Assembly: GCA_026705465.1 (NCBI GenBank)
Contig: JAPPAP010000001.1
Coordinates: 83,280 to 147,279, forward strand
DNA from: a bacterium
GTDB lineage: Bacteria; Actinomycetota; Acidimicrobiia; Acidimicrobiales; Bin134
Length of the DNA stretch: 64,000 bases
Direction: 5' to 3'
The number at the start of each line of letters is the position of its first letter. The first letter of the stretch is position 1. Made by a program: the position numbers and the translations under genes. This document shows, piece by piece, positions 9,231 through 17,215 of the stretch. The notes under the pieces were generated by a model. That model saw nothing but the letters and a program-made list of their open reading frames with translations, was not told where the DNA came from and did no database searches.

Positions 9231-9541
9231 AGGAGATCTTGGCCGATTTGGACGCTTGGCGGGCCGAGGGCCGGCAGGTGGCACTGGCCCGAGTGGTCAA
9301 CGTAGAGGGCTCTGGTCCCCGGGACCCCGGCGCGGCCATGGCGGTCAGTGACAACGGCGATGTAATCGGGTCGGTGTCGGGGGGATGCGTGGAGGGCGCG
9401 GTGGTGGTCGAAGCCCTCGACATCCTCGAAAGCGGTGAGCGCCGCATGGTCAGCTTCGGCTACAGCGATGACGAGGCGTTCGCGGTTGGGCTCACCTGCG
9501 GTGGCACCATCCACCTGTTCATCGAGCCGCTGGATTGGTAG
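9227..9541 (+). CDS. XdhC/CoxI N-terminal-domain protein
   Basis: A 104-residue protein that matches only the N-terminal domain of the XdhC/CoxI family (ALARVVNVEGSGPRDPGAAM, GSVSGGCVEGAVVVEAL, LTCGGTIHLFIEPL). XdhC proteins hold sulphurated molybdenum cofactor before insertion in xanthine dehydrogenase; the conserved Cys in SGGCVEG and in LTCGG are both present. The start ATG overlaps the VWA gene stop. The C-terminal Rossmann half is carried by the next gene, so what is one two-domain protein in many bacteria is two genes here. Confidence 0.88.
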   Translation: MKEILADLDAWRAEGRQVALARVVNVEGSGPRDPGAAMAVSDNGDVIGSVSGGCVEGAVVVEALDILESGERRMVSFGYSDDEAFAVGLTCGGTIHLFIEPLDW

Positions 9542-9543
9542 CG

Positions 9544-10344
9544 GTGGCCGAACTCTACGAACGGCTGCGAGAGGCCATCGTGGACGAACGGCCGGTAGCG
9601 CTGGCCACCGTCATCGAAGGCCCCAACGCCGGAGCCAAGCTGGTGGTGGAGCCCGACGGCGACATTATCGGCACCCTGGGCCATTCCGAGCTGGATCGGA
9701 TCGTGACCCGGGACGCAGTGGGGGAACTGGCCGCAGGTCGGACCGGTGTCCGCCACTACGGCGCCGAAGGGCAAGCCCGGGAGACCGACGTGTCGGTGTT
9801 CATCGAGTCGTTCTCACCCCCGCCGATCATGCTCGTCTTCGGGGCGGTGGACTTCACCGCAGCGCTGGCCCGGGCCGGCAAGCTGCTGGGGTTCAACGTG
9901 ATCGTGGCCGACGCCCGCTCGGTGTTCGCCACCGTCAAGCGGTTCCCCATGGCCGACCGGGTGATGGTGGCATGGCCTGATGAGGTGTTCGACATCTACG
10001 GCGACCGGCTCGGCCCCCACGATGCAGTGTGCATCCTCACCCACGACCCCAAATTCGACGTGCCCGCCGTGCAGCGGGCGGTGGCCACCGATGTGGGCTA
10101 CATCGGAGTCATGGGGAGCCGCCGCACCCACGCCACCCGCCTAGAGCGGTTGCACGAGGTGGGCGTTGACGAGAAGGGCATCGACCGGCTTATGGCCCCC
10201 ATCGGGTTGGACATCGGCTCCCGCACGCCTGAAGAAACCGCCATCTCGGTGTGCGCGGAGATCATCGCCAACCGCACCGGCCACCGCGCACCGTCGCTGC
10301 GCGACAGCGAAGGCCCTATCCATCGCCCACCGGCCGAGGGATGA
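9544..10344 (+). CDS. XdhC family protein with C-terminal Rossmann domain
   Basis: About 266 residues. The first 90 are a second, degenerate XdhC N-terminal domain (RPVALATVIEGPNAGAKLVV, then GTLGHSELD in place of the GGC motif) and the remainder is the XdhC Rossmann domain (MLVFGAVDFTAALARAGKLLGF, DAVCILTHDPKFD, GYIGVMGSRRTHATR). It should bind a nucleotide or molybdopterin and serve in cofactor delivery. The GTG at 9544 is preferred over TTG 9535 because it falls just after the upstream stop at 9541. The end overlaps the following lipoprotein gene by ATGA. Confidence 0.88.
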   Translation: MAELYERLREAIVDERPVALATVIEGPNAGAKLVVEPDGDIIGTLGHSELDRIVTRDAVGELAAGRTGVRHYGAEGQARETDVSVFIESFSPPPIMLVFGAVDFTAALARAGKLLGFNVIVADARSVFATVKRFPMADRVMVAWPDEVFDIYGDRLGPHDAVCILTHDPKFDVPAVQRAVATDVGYIGVMGSRRTHATRLERLHEVGVDEKGIDRLMAPIGLDIGSRTPEETAISVCAEIIANRTGHRAPSLRDSEGPIHRPPAEG

Positions 10345-11657
10345 AGCGCCTCGCCCCGCTGTTGGCGGCGGCGCTGGTGCTCTCGTCTTGTAGCAGCTCC
10401 GCACCGGCCGCCGACCCTACAGCCGCTCCGGTAGCGCCTACGGCCACCCCAGCTGTCGACGCAACCGAGGCGCCCGACCCCACCGTGGCATCCGCTCCGG
10501 CGTCCACTGCGGTGGATTCCACCACTCCCGCACCTACATCTGCCCCGATTCCTGCCCTGCCCACACCCCAAGTGATTACCGGCGGCGAAGGGCCCACCGG
10601 GGATCTGGCCCTCGTCTCGGGTGGTTGGGCCACCGACTGGTCCACCCGCACCATCGACCTCGACGAGCTGCGCATCGGCATCCAGGTGATCCCCATCCGC
10701 GACCGCATACCGCCCATCGACAACCCTGACTTCGCCCCGGCATCGGAGGCTGGTTGGTCGGATCCCGAACCCGGCCTGCTGCTGGTGATGGGGGAAACCG
10801 CCCGCTTCTATCCGCTGGCCATGCTCATCGTCCATGAGATCGTCAACGACGAGATCGAGGGCCGCCCCGTGCTGGTCACCTATTGCCCGCTGTGCAACAG
10901 CGCCCTGGTGTTCGATCCGGTGGTAGATGGCCAGCGGTTGCGGTTCGGCACTTCTGGGCTGCTGCGCAACAGCGATCTGGTGATGTGGGACGATGCCACC
11001 GAGTCTCTATGGCAGCAGATCGGCGGCGAGGGTTTGGTGGGGGCCTACGCTGGCCATCGCCTGGACGTCATCCCGTCGGCCATCGTGTCGTGGGGCGACT
11101 TCAAGGCTGGCTATCCCGATGGAGTGGTGCTGGCTCCGCCTGGCCGACCTGCCAGTAGCTATGGCCGCAATCCCTATGTGCAGTACACCTCCCGGTCGGG
11201 GCCCTTCCCCGGCTTCTTCGACTCCTCCGTGCTCGATGAGCGCTATCCCGCGCTGCAGCGCACTGTCGGAGTAACGGTGGATGGTTATGACAAGGCCTAC
11301 CCGTTCAGCGTGGTTCAGGCCGCCGGAGCGGTGAACGACACCGTGGCCGGGGTTCCCATCGTGGTGCTGTGGTCGCCGGGAACCGCCGACGCGCTGGATT
11401 CCCCGGTCACCGCAGATGGGGTGGACGTGGGAGCTGCCCTGGCCTTCGACCGACGGTTGGACGGCGAACCGCTGGTGTTCACCCCAGCGGGCGATGGGCG
11501 ATTCACCGACGACCGCACTGGTTCGACCTGGAACGTCCTCGGCCAGGCCGTCGACGGCGAGCTGGCCGGCAGCAGGCTTGTGCCGGTGGTGCACACCAAC
11601 GAGTTCTGGTTCGCCTGGTCGGCGTTCCACCCCAATGGCGAGGTGTTCGGGCCATGA
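10341..11657 (+). CDS. DUF3179 domain lipoprotein
   Basis: A 438-residue exported protein. Residues 1-17 are a lipoprotein signal (LLAAALVLSSC), then a 65-residue Ala/Pro/Thr linker, then a DUF3179 domain with its hallmark LVTYCPLCNSALVFDP, where the C-x2-C may bind metal, and FGTSGLLRNSDLVMWDDATESLW. The biochemical role of DUF3179 is not established. Its tight ATGA overlap on both sides places it inside the molybdenum-hydroxylase maturation operon, so an extracytoplasmic role linked to that enzyme is possible but only an inference. Confidence 0.88.
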   Translation: MKRLAPLLAAALVLSSCSSSAPAADPTAAPVAPTATPAVDATEAPDPTVASAPASTAVDSTTPAPTSAPIPALPTPQVITGGEGPTGDLALVSGGWATDWSTRTIDLDELRIGIQVIPIRDRIPPIDNPDFAPASEAGWSDPEPGLLLVMGETARFYPLAMLIVHEIVNDEIEGRPVLVTYCPLCNSALVFDPVVDGQRLRFGTSGLLRNSDLVMWDDATESLWQQIGGEGLVGAYAGHRLDVIPSAIVSWGDFKAGYPDGVVLAPPGRPASSYGRNPYVQYTSRSGPFPGFFDSSVLDERYPALQRTVGVTVDGYDKAYPFSVVQAAGAVNDTVAGVPIVVLWSPGTADALDSPVTADGVDVGAALAFDRRLDGEPLVFTPAGDGRFTDDRTGSTWNVLGQAVDGELAGSRLVPVVHTNEFWFAWSAFHPNGEVFGP

Positions 11658-12211
11658 CCATCGCTGCGGTTGTCTTGGCCGCGGGCGCTGGCACTCGATT
11701 CGGAGGCGACACCCACAAGTTGCGGGCCCCGTTTCGGGAGAAGACCGTGGTGCAGCATGCCCTCGGCGCTGCCGTGGAGGCTGGCTTCGATGCTGTGTAC
11801 ATCGTGACCGGGGCGGTGGAGTTGCGCGATCTCATTCCCGACGGGGTGGTGTTGGTGGAGAACCACTCCTGGGAGCTGGGCCAAGCCACCTCGCTGCGGG
11901 CTGGTGTATTCACCGCTGAGAACGACGGCCACGACGCGGTGGTAATCGGTCTGGGCGACCAGCCCCTAGTGGGCGCGGAGTCGTGGCGGACTGTGGCTGA
12001 CGCCGAGGGCGATCTGGTAACCGCCGTCTACCAGGGGCGTCGTAGCCCTCCAGTGAAGCTGGGGGCCGCGGTGTGGCCGTTGCTACCCACCAGCGGGGAT
12101 GTTGGGGCCAGAATGCTGATGCAAATGAGGCCCGAGCAGGTTACGGAAGTATCCTGTCCCGGAGAACCGGTGGATTTTGACACTGTTCAGGACTTGGAAT
12201 CATGGTCTTGA
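11654..12211 (+). CDS. MobA-like NTP transferase (molybdopterin cytidylyl/guanylyltransferase type)
   Basis: A 185-residue nucleotidyltransferase. The N-terminus VVLAAGAGTRFGGDTHKL is the nucleotide-binding signature of the MobA/MocA family and LGDQPLVG is the metal-binding motif. In molybdenum-hydroxylase operons such proteins attach CMP to molybdopterin. The ATG overlaps the DUF3179 stop. It is slightly shorter than most MocA proteins (about 190-200 residues) but the core is complete. Confidence 0.88.
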   Translation: MTIAAVVLAAGAGTRFGGDTHKLRAPFREKTVVQHALGAAVEAGFDAVYIVTGAVELRDLIPDGVVLVENHSWELGQATSLRAGVFTAENDGHDAVVIGLGDQPLVGAESWRTVADAEGDLVTAVYQGRRSPPVKLGAAVWPLLPTSGDVGARMLMQMRPEQVTEVSCPGEPVDFDTVQDLESWS

Positions 12212-12259
12212 AGGGTTTGGAATCGAATTGAGAGATGTGAATTTGGAGGACTTGCAAGC

Positions 12260-12919
12260 ATGGAAATGAGCAACGAGATTGAGGTGAATGCCTCGGCCAG
12301 CGATGTTTGGGCCGCATTCAATGATGTAGAGCGAATAGCCCCCTGCCTGCCCGGTGCCCAGCTCACCGAGATCGAGGGAGAAGAGTATCGGGGCGTGGTC
12401 AAGGTTAAGGTCGGGCCGGTCAATGCCCAATACAAGGGGAAGGCAACGTTCACCGAACGCGATCAGGACGCCATGAAGGTGGTCATTCTGGCTGAGGGTC
12501 GCGAAACCCGGGGACAGGGAAACGCCAGCGCAACGATCACCGCCACGGTGGAGGCACTCGGTGACGACCGGACCAAAGTCGGGGTCAACACCGACCTCAA
12601 GATCACCGGCAAGGTGGCTCAGATCGGCCGCAACCTCATTCCCGATGTGAGCGCCAAGATCATGGACCAGTTCGCCGATAACCTAGAGAGCATGCTTTCA
12701 GACTCCTCTTCCGATGATGCTTCCTCCGAGTCGGACGCTTCCGCCGACGATTCAGGGGTCAGATCCGTATCCAGCCCCGAGCCCGAGGCAGTAGACCTGC
12801 TGGATGTCGCCGGCCCGCCGGCGGCCAAGAAGTTCGGGCCCATTGCCGGGCTTATCGCCGCGCTGTGGATCATCAGGAGGATCTTCAAGAGAAGGAAGAA
12901 GAAGAAGGCCTCATCCTGA
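12260..12919 (+). CDS. CoxG-like SRPBCC protein with C-terminal membrane anchor
   Basis: A 219-residue protein. Residues 1-150 form an SRPBCC (START-like) domain of the CoxG type (EIEVNASASDVWAAFNDVERIAPCLPGAQL, listed here in part, and TGKVAQIGRNLIPDVSAKIMDQF). A Ser/Asp-rich linker follows, then a hydrophobic segment (IAGLIAALWII) and a very basic tail (RRIFKRRKKKK). CoxG recruits CO dehydrogenase to the cytoplasmic membrane, and the C-terminal anchor with inside-positive tail fits that job. A GGAGGA ribosome site lies near 12246. The last 55 bp overlap the next gene if that starts at 12865. Confidence 0.9.
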   Translation: MEMSNEIEVNASASDVWAAFNDVERIAPCLPGAQLTEIEGEEYRGVVKVKVGPVNAQYKGKATFTERDQDAMKVVILAEGRETRGQGNASATITATVEALGDDRTKVGVNTDLKITGKVAQIGRNLIPDVSAKIMDQFADNLESMLSDSSSDDASSESDASADDSGVRSVSSPEPEAVDLLDVAGPPAAKKFGPIAGLIAALWIIRRIFKRRKKKKASS

Positions 12920-13368
12920 ACCTGGGGGACGACGAGCAAGTCGAGGCCCTGTTGGGCCGCGTCCCTCGGGGTTCCTACGAGGTGGTGGTCAGAGCCGGTG
13001 ACGGCACTCCTCGAGTGCTGAGGAATGCTCCTGTTTTGGATGACGGCACTCCCATGCCCACCCGCTACTGGTTGGTCGGCCCCGACGATGTGCTGCGGGT
13101 GAGCCAACTGGAATCGGCCGGGGGAGTGCGTCGGGCCGAAGCCGCCGTTGATCCCGATGAGCTGGCCGACGCCCATCGCCGTTACGCCGCCGAACGGGAC
13201 GCCGCCATTCCCGACAACTATGACGGGCACCGTCCCTCAGCCGGTGTGGGCGGCACCCGCCAAGGCGTCAAGTGCCTCCACGCCCACTACGCCTGGTTCC
13301 TGGCCGGGGGCGACGATCCGGTCGGCAGCTGGGTGGCCGAACACCTGGAAGCCGAAGATCCGAAGTGA
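12865..13368 (+). CDS. DUF501 protein
   Basis: About 167 residues, or somewhat fewer if it starts later. The conserved DUF501 features are visible: PRGSYEVVVRAGDGTPRVLRNAPVLDDGTPMPTRYWLVG (given here as description of the region about residues 34-72) and VKCLHAHYAWFLAGGDDPVG near the C-terminus, with the Cys-Leu-His core. Function is unknown. In Actinobacteria it normally sits directly before the Ppx/GppA gene, as here (GTGA overlap at 13365). The ATG at 12865 overlaps the CoxG-like gene by 55 bp; no other ATG or GTG start exists before the conserved part, so a CTG near 12916 or 12919 is an alternative. Confidence 0.78.
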   Translation: MDHQEDLQEKEEEEGLILNLGDDEQVEALLGRVPRGSYEVVVRAGDGTPRVLRNAPVLDDGTPMPTRYWLVGPDDVLRVSQLESAGGVRRAEAAVDPDELADAHRRYAAERDAAIPDNYDGHRPSAGVGGTRQGVKCLHAHYAWFLAGGDDPVGSWVAEHLEAEDPK

Positions 13369-14279
13369 GTCCGCCCGTAGTGGCCGCCATCGACTGCGGC
13401 ACTAACTCAACCCGCCTGCTGGTGAGCAGGGGCGGTGCCGAGACCTTGGATCGGCTCATGACCATCACTCGCCTGGGGGAAGGGGTGGGTGAGTCCGGCC
13501 GTTTGACTCCAGGGGCTATCGAGCGCACGTTGGACTGCTTGCGCCGTTACCGGGAGGTAATGGATCGCCACGATGTCGAGGCGGTGCGGATCACCGCCAC
13601 CTCTGCGGCCCGGGACGCGGCCAATCGCGATGAGTTCTTCGATGCCGGCGAGGCGGTGGTCGGCAGCCGCCCTGAGCTGCTTAGTGGACTGGCTGAGGGA
13701 CAGCTTTCGTTTCGGGGAGCGACCGCCGAGCTCGATCCGGCAATGGGGCCGTTCTTGGTGGTGGACTTGGGGGGAGGTTCGACTGAGCTGAGCGTCGGCA
13801 CCTCGGCGTGCGAAGCGTCGATGTCGCTGGACGTGGGCTGTGTGCGGCTCACCGAGAAATATCTCCATGGCGACCCCCCGCTTCCCGAGGAGTTGCACGC
13901 CTGTCTGTCGGTGACCGGTGCCCATCTCGACGACGTCGACCGGGAGATGCCCGCGGCCCGACAGGCCCGGACTTTCGTGGGGCTGGCCGGCACCATCTCC
14001 ACCGCCGCGGCGGTGGAACAAGGACTGCACCAGTACGACCGGGACAAAATCCACCACTTCGAGCTGACCAAGGCCGCCGCCGAGGATGTGTTTCGCACTC
14101 TGGCCACCGAGTCGCGGGATGATCGGGCCTTCAACCCGGGCCTAGAGCCTGGCCGGGTGGATGTGATTGTGGGGGGAATGGCGATTCTGGTGAAGATCAT
14201 GCGGCACTTTGGGTTCGAGTCATGTCTGGTGTCGGAGGCGGACATCCTCGACGGAATGGTTCTGAGCTTGCTGGACTGA
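13365..14279 (+). CDS. ppx: Ppx/GppA family exopolyphosphatase
   Basis: A 304-residue ASKHA-fold phosphatase. Phosphate-1 motif is VVAAIDCGTNSTRLLV at the N-terminus, the catalytic-Glu region is GLAEGQLSFRGA, phosphate-2 is LVVDLGGGSTELSVG (about residue 130) and the adenosine motif region is GLAGTISTAAAVEQG. It removes terminal phosphate from polyphosphate or hydrolyses pppGpp. At about 300 residues it matches the short actinobacterial Ppx type without the C-terminal HD domain. The GTG at 13365 overlaps the DUF501 stop. The usual upstream partners eno and divIC are not here. Confidence 0.9.
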   Translation: MSPPVVAAIDCGTNSTRLLVSRGGAETLDRLMTITRLGEGVGESGRLTPGAIERTLDCLRRYREVMDRHDVEAVRITATSAARDAANRDEFFDAGEAVVGSRPELLSGLAEGQLSFRGATAELDPAMGPFLVVDLGGGSTELSVGTSACEASMSLDVGCVRLTEKYLHGDPPLPEELHACLSVTGAHLDDVDREMPAARQARTFVGLAGTISTAAAVEQGLHQYDRDKIHHFELTKAAAEDVFRTLATESRDDRAFNPGLEPGRVDVIVGGMAILVKIMRHFGFESCLVSEADILDGMVLSLLD

Positions 14280-14512
14280 TTAGCGAACCGGTGTGGTGGC
14301 GGGTCCTGTTAGTACAACCATCCGGCGGTGCGGCGGGCTGTCTTGAAGGGGTCGTGGTGGCGGGTCCTGTCGCTCTATGGCGGCCTGGCCGTCGGTGCGG
14401 CCAGGTCCGCCTCCGGCGCCACCCCCCACCACGACCCACTTTGTGGCCCGCCGCACCGCCTACCGAACATGCCCCCCACTTTGTTTTTTGTTTGGGAGTA
14501 GGTTTGGCGGGA
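14280..14512. repeat. Intergenic stretch with a long three-part inverted repeat and a 17-bp direct repeat
   Basis: This 233-bp gap between ppx and the acetyltransferase gene holds no gene. Arm GGCGGTGCGGCGGGC (14324-14338) is exactly complementary to 14446-14460; after an internal loop, GGGTCGTGGTGG (14349-14360) pairs exactly with 14426-14437; at the top, 14379-14390 pairs with 14399-14411 with one bulged base. In addition GTGGTGGCGGGTCCTGT occurs twice in direct orientation (14293-14309 and 14354-14370). The whole can fold in a hairpin of about 137 nt. It may be a palindromic repeat element, a structured RNA or a large terminator. Confidence 0.85.
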
Positions 14513-15139
14513 GTGCGGACGTGGTCTCGGTTTCGGGGTACTCGGGATGGACAGGTGCTGCGCGGTTCTCGGGTAGAGCTGCGTCCCCTGACCGAGAGTG
14601 ACTTCATCGAGTGGCAGGCAGTGCGTCGGGCCAACCGGGACTGGCTCACACCATGGGAGCCCACTCCACCCAGCACCCAACCCGATGTAGTGGAAGACCG
14701 CTTGGCTTTCGCCGCCCGGTGCAGTGCCCGAGACCGGGAGCGCCAGATGGATGCCGCCTATGGGTTCGGTGTATTCGCCGAGGGTTGTCTGGTGGGGGAG
14801 ATGAACCTGTCGGGGGTGCAACGGGGACCGTTCCAAAGCGGCCATGTGGGGTATTGGATCGACCAGCGTCACGCTGGACGCGAGTATGCCCCTGAGGCAT
14901 TGGTGGTGGTGCTGGACTACGCCTTTGAGACACTGGGGTTGCACCGGGTTCAGATCAACATAATCCCCCGCAACCAGGCCAGCCGCCGGGTGGTGGAGAA
15001 GCTGGGTATCCGCGACGAGGGCGTCGCCCTGCGCTACCTGGAGATCAACGGCTGTTGGGAAGACCATGTTCGCTACGCCATCACCGCAGAGGAGTGGCAG
15101 CAACGAGGACCGGAGCTGGTAGCCGGCTGGATGAGCTAG
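14513..15139 (+). CDS. GNAT family acetyltransferase, RimJ/RimL type
   Basis: A 208-residue N-acetyltransferase. RVELRPLTESDFIEW is the typical first strand and helix of RimJ-type enzymes, VGYWIDQRHAGREYAPEAL is the acetyl-CoA pyrophosphate-binding region, and INIIPRNQASRRVVEKLG is the motif B segment. The likely substrate is an N-terminal amino group of a ribosomal or other protein. The GTG at 14513 lies just after the inverted-repeat region; TTG 14504 is an alternative. A longer frame reaching back to 14222 is a shadow that runs through the hairpin and the end of ppx. Confidence 0.85.
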   Translation: MRTWSRFRGTRDGQVLRGSRVELRPLTESDFIEWQAVRRANRDWLTPWEPTPPSTQPDVVEDRLAFAARCSARDRERQMDAAYGFGVFAEGCLVGEMNLSGVQRGPFQSGHVGYWIDQRHAGREYAPEALVVVLDYAFETLGLHRVQINIIPRNQASRRVVEKLGIRDEGVALRYLEINGCWEDHVRYAITAEEWQQRGPELVAGWMS

Positions 15140-15143
15140 TCGG

Positions 15144-15902
15144 CTAGCTCGACTTGCTTATGGTCTCCTTGAGGGCGGCCACCCGCTCTTTGAATTCGGG
15201 CTGCTTCATCGACCAGGCCTGCGGATCGACTTCACGGGCCACTGCCGCGGCACTGTCGGCAATCCCGCCCATGTCGATGATTGTCTCTTTCATGGCCTTG
15301 GTAAGTTCTCGCGGCGCCTGGGCGGGGCGGCGGGCCATGCGCCTGGCTTCATCCAGCAGCGCGTCATCGTCCACGCATCTCCAAGCCAGTCCGATCTCAG
15401 CAGCCCGCGGTCCGTCAAGCCTCTCGCCGAACACCGCCATGGCCATGGCCGTCTGACGGTCGCAGATGTTTTGCAGCCGCCAGGTGTGACCGCCGCCAGG
15501 GTGGATGGCGATCTGGAGAAACCGGCTCTCGAACATCGCACTGTGTCCGGCCAGAATCACATCGCAGGCCAGCGCGAAGTTCATGCCGGCTCCAACCGCA
15601 GAGCCGTTCACCGCGGCCACCGTGGGGAGCGGGGTGTGGGCGACCCGCAGGAAGCCGGCGTAGATGGAGCTCAGCCTCTTGGGATCGTCAGCGGCCAGCA
15701 GCTCGTCCAAGTTGGCGCCCGCCGAAAACGCCGGCGGGGCACCGGTGAGGACCACCGCCCCCACCGATTCATCGGCCTCCACGCGGTCGAACACTGCGTC
15801 GAGCTCGCGGTTCATCTCCAGGCTGACCGCATTTCGCACCTCGGGGTGGTTGAGGGTCACGGTGGCAACACTGTCTTCGATCTCGCAGAGCACAAGAGCC
15901 AT
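15144..15902 (-). CDS. Enoyl-CoA hydratase/isomerase family protein
   Basis: A 252-residue crotonase-fold protein. The CoA and oxyanion-hole motifs are FSAGANLDEL (about residues 59-68) and NGSAVGAGMNFALACDV (about 99-115). The segment IHPGGGHTWRLQNI replaces the usual LGLIPGAGG block, where one catalytic Glu lies in hydratases, so isomerase, hydrolase or decarboxylase activity is equally possible. It is convergent with the acetyltransferase gene (4 bp apart) and divergent from the MFS gene (37 bp). Confidence 0.85.
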   Translation of the reverse strand: MALVLCEIEDSVATVTLNHPEVRNAVSLEMNRELDAVFDRVEADESVGAVVLTGAPPAFSAGANLDELLAADDPKRLSSIYAGFLRVAHTPLPTVAAVNGSAVGAGMNFALACDVILAGHSAMFESRFLQIAIHPGGGHTWRLQNICDRQTAMAMAVFGERLDGPRAAEIGLAWRCVDDDALLDEARRMARRPAQAPRELTKAMKETIIDMGGIADSAAAVAREVDPQAWSMKQPEFKERVAALKETISKSS

Positions 15903-15939
15903 GCCATGACAATAGGGGTGCAGCGAATAAGTTGGCGCA

Positions 15940-17172
15940 GTGACCGATTCCCGGCCTCCTCGACGCGCGCGGCAAGCGCTGTCGTACCGGAATTATCGCC
16001 TGTTCATCTCCGGGGCCCTTATCTCCAACTCCGGCGTTTGGGTGCAGATGATCGCGCTGGCCTTTGTGATCGAGGATCTCACCGACAGCGGGACCTGGGT
16101 GGGATTGGCCGCCATGATGCAGACACTGCCGGCGGTGTTCTTGGGGATGGTCGGCGGGGCGCTGGCCGATCGCTTCCCCCGGCGGATCTTGCTGACTTTC
16201 ACCAACTTGGCCCAAGCGCTCATCGCCATGGGGTTTGCGGCTATGTGGGCTTCGGGAATCGACCGTCCGGCGGCCTACATTGCCCTAGGAGTGGTGAACG
16301 GCTGCGTGAATGGCATCCAGCTTCCCGCCTGGCAGGCCTTCGTCAGCGAACTGGTTCCTCGTGGCGCTCTCTTGAACGCCGTCACCTTGAACTCGGCCCA
16401 GTTCAACGCCTCTCGAGCGGTCGGGCCCATGATCGGTGGGATCGTGCTGGCGATAGGCGGTCCTGGCTGGTGCTTCTTCACCAACTCGCTGACGTATGTG
16501 CCCGCGGTCTTGGCTCTAGTCCTCATCCAAGTGCCCCGACTGGCGCCGGCGGAGGGCGACAGGCCGAATGTATTCAGAGATGCCGCGGCGGCGGTGCGCT
16601 ATGCCGCTGATCAACCCGGCATCCGCTTGTCCATATTGATTGCCGGGGTGATTGCCTTTTTTGGCCAGCCAATTATCCACTTAGTGGTGATCTTTGCCAA
16701 TGACGTGTTCATGGTGGGCGAAACCCATTACGGCATCCTGGCTGCGGCTACCGGTGTGGGAGCGATGCTCAACACTCCGTTTGTGGCGGGGAGGGGAAGT
16801 CGGGTGCCCCGCAGCCGTCTCGTGGGATTCGGCTGGCCGATTTATGGCATCGCCCTGCTGGGGTTCGCGCTGTCTCCCCACTACTGGTTGGCGGTGGTGG
16901 CTCTGGCTGTATTGGGGGCATCGCACATTGCCACTGCCGCCACGCTCAATACCGTTATCCAGCTTCAGGTGGAAGAGGCTTTGCGAGCCAAGGTATTGGC
17001 CCTGTACCTCATCACCTTGTTGGCCGGGCTTCCCCTCGGCGCCCAGCTTCAGGGTTTCTTGGCCGATTTGATCGGCCCCCGGATCGCCGTGGGTGGGGCC
17101 GGGGTGCTGTTGGCCTCCACCGCTCTTTGGTGGGTGATCAGCGGTCGAACCAAGGTTCTCAATCTCGAATGA
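15940..17172 (+). CDS. MFS transporter, EntS-like (MFS_3) type
   Basis: A 410-residue integral membrane protein with about twelve transmembrane segments. It starts with the soluble RALSYRNYRLFISGALISNSG pattern of EntS-like exporters and has the loop 2-3 motif GGALADRFPRRILL and LPAWQAFVSELVPRGALLNAVTLNSAQFNASRAVGP in the TM4-5 region (described, not quoted in full as a unit). It probably exports a small hydrophobic compound or siderophore-like product. The start GTG 15940 lies 37 bp from the divergent enoyl-CoA hydratase gene. Confidence 0.86.
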   Translation: MTDSRPPRRARQALSYRNYRLFISGALISNSGVWVQMIALAFVIEDLTDSGTWVGLAAMMQTLPAVFLGMVGGALADRFPRRILLTFTNLAQALIAMGFAAMWASGIDRPAAYIALGVVNGCVNGIQLPAWQAFVSELVPRGALLNAVTLNSAQFNASRAVGPMIGGIVLAIGGPGWCFFTNSLTYVPAVLALVLIQVPRLAPAEGDRPNVFRDAAAAVRYAADQPGIRLSILIAGVIAFFGQPIIHLVVIFANDVFMVGETHYGILAAATGVGAMLNTPFVAGRGSRVPRSRLVGFGWPIYGIALLGFALSPHYWLAVVALAVLGASHIATAATLNTVIQLQVEEALRAKVLALYLITLLAGLPLGAQLQGFLADLIGPRIAVGGAGVLLASTALWWVISGRTKVLNLE

Positions 17173-17215
17173 GCTCGGAAGGAGAAACTGTCACTCCTGT
17201 CGGGATACTGGATGT

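Noticed and set aside
14222..14512. N-terminal extension of the acetyltransferase back to 14222
   Set aside because: The extension overlaps the ppx end and runs through the long hairpin; its translation is low in family character and the protein is complete from 14513.
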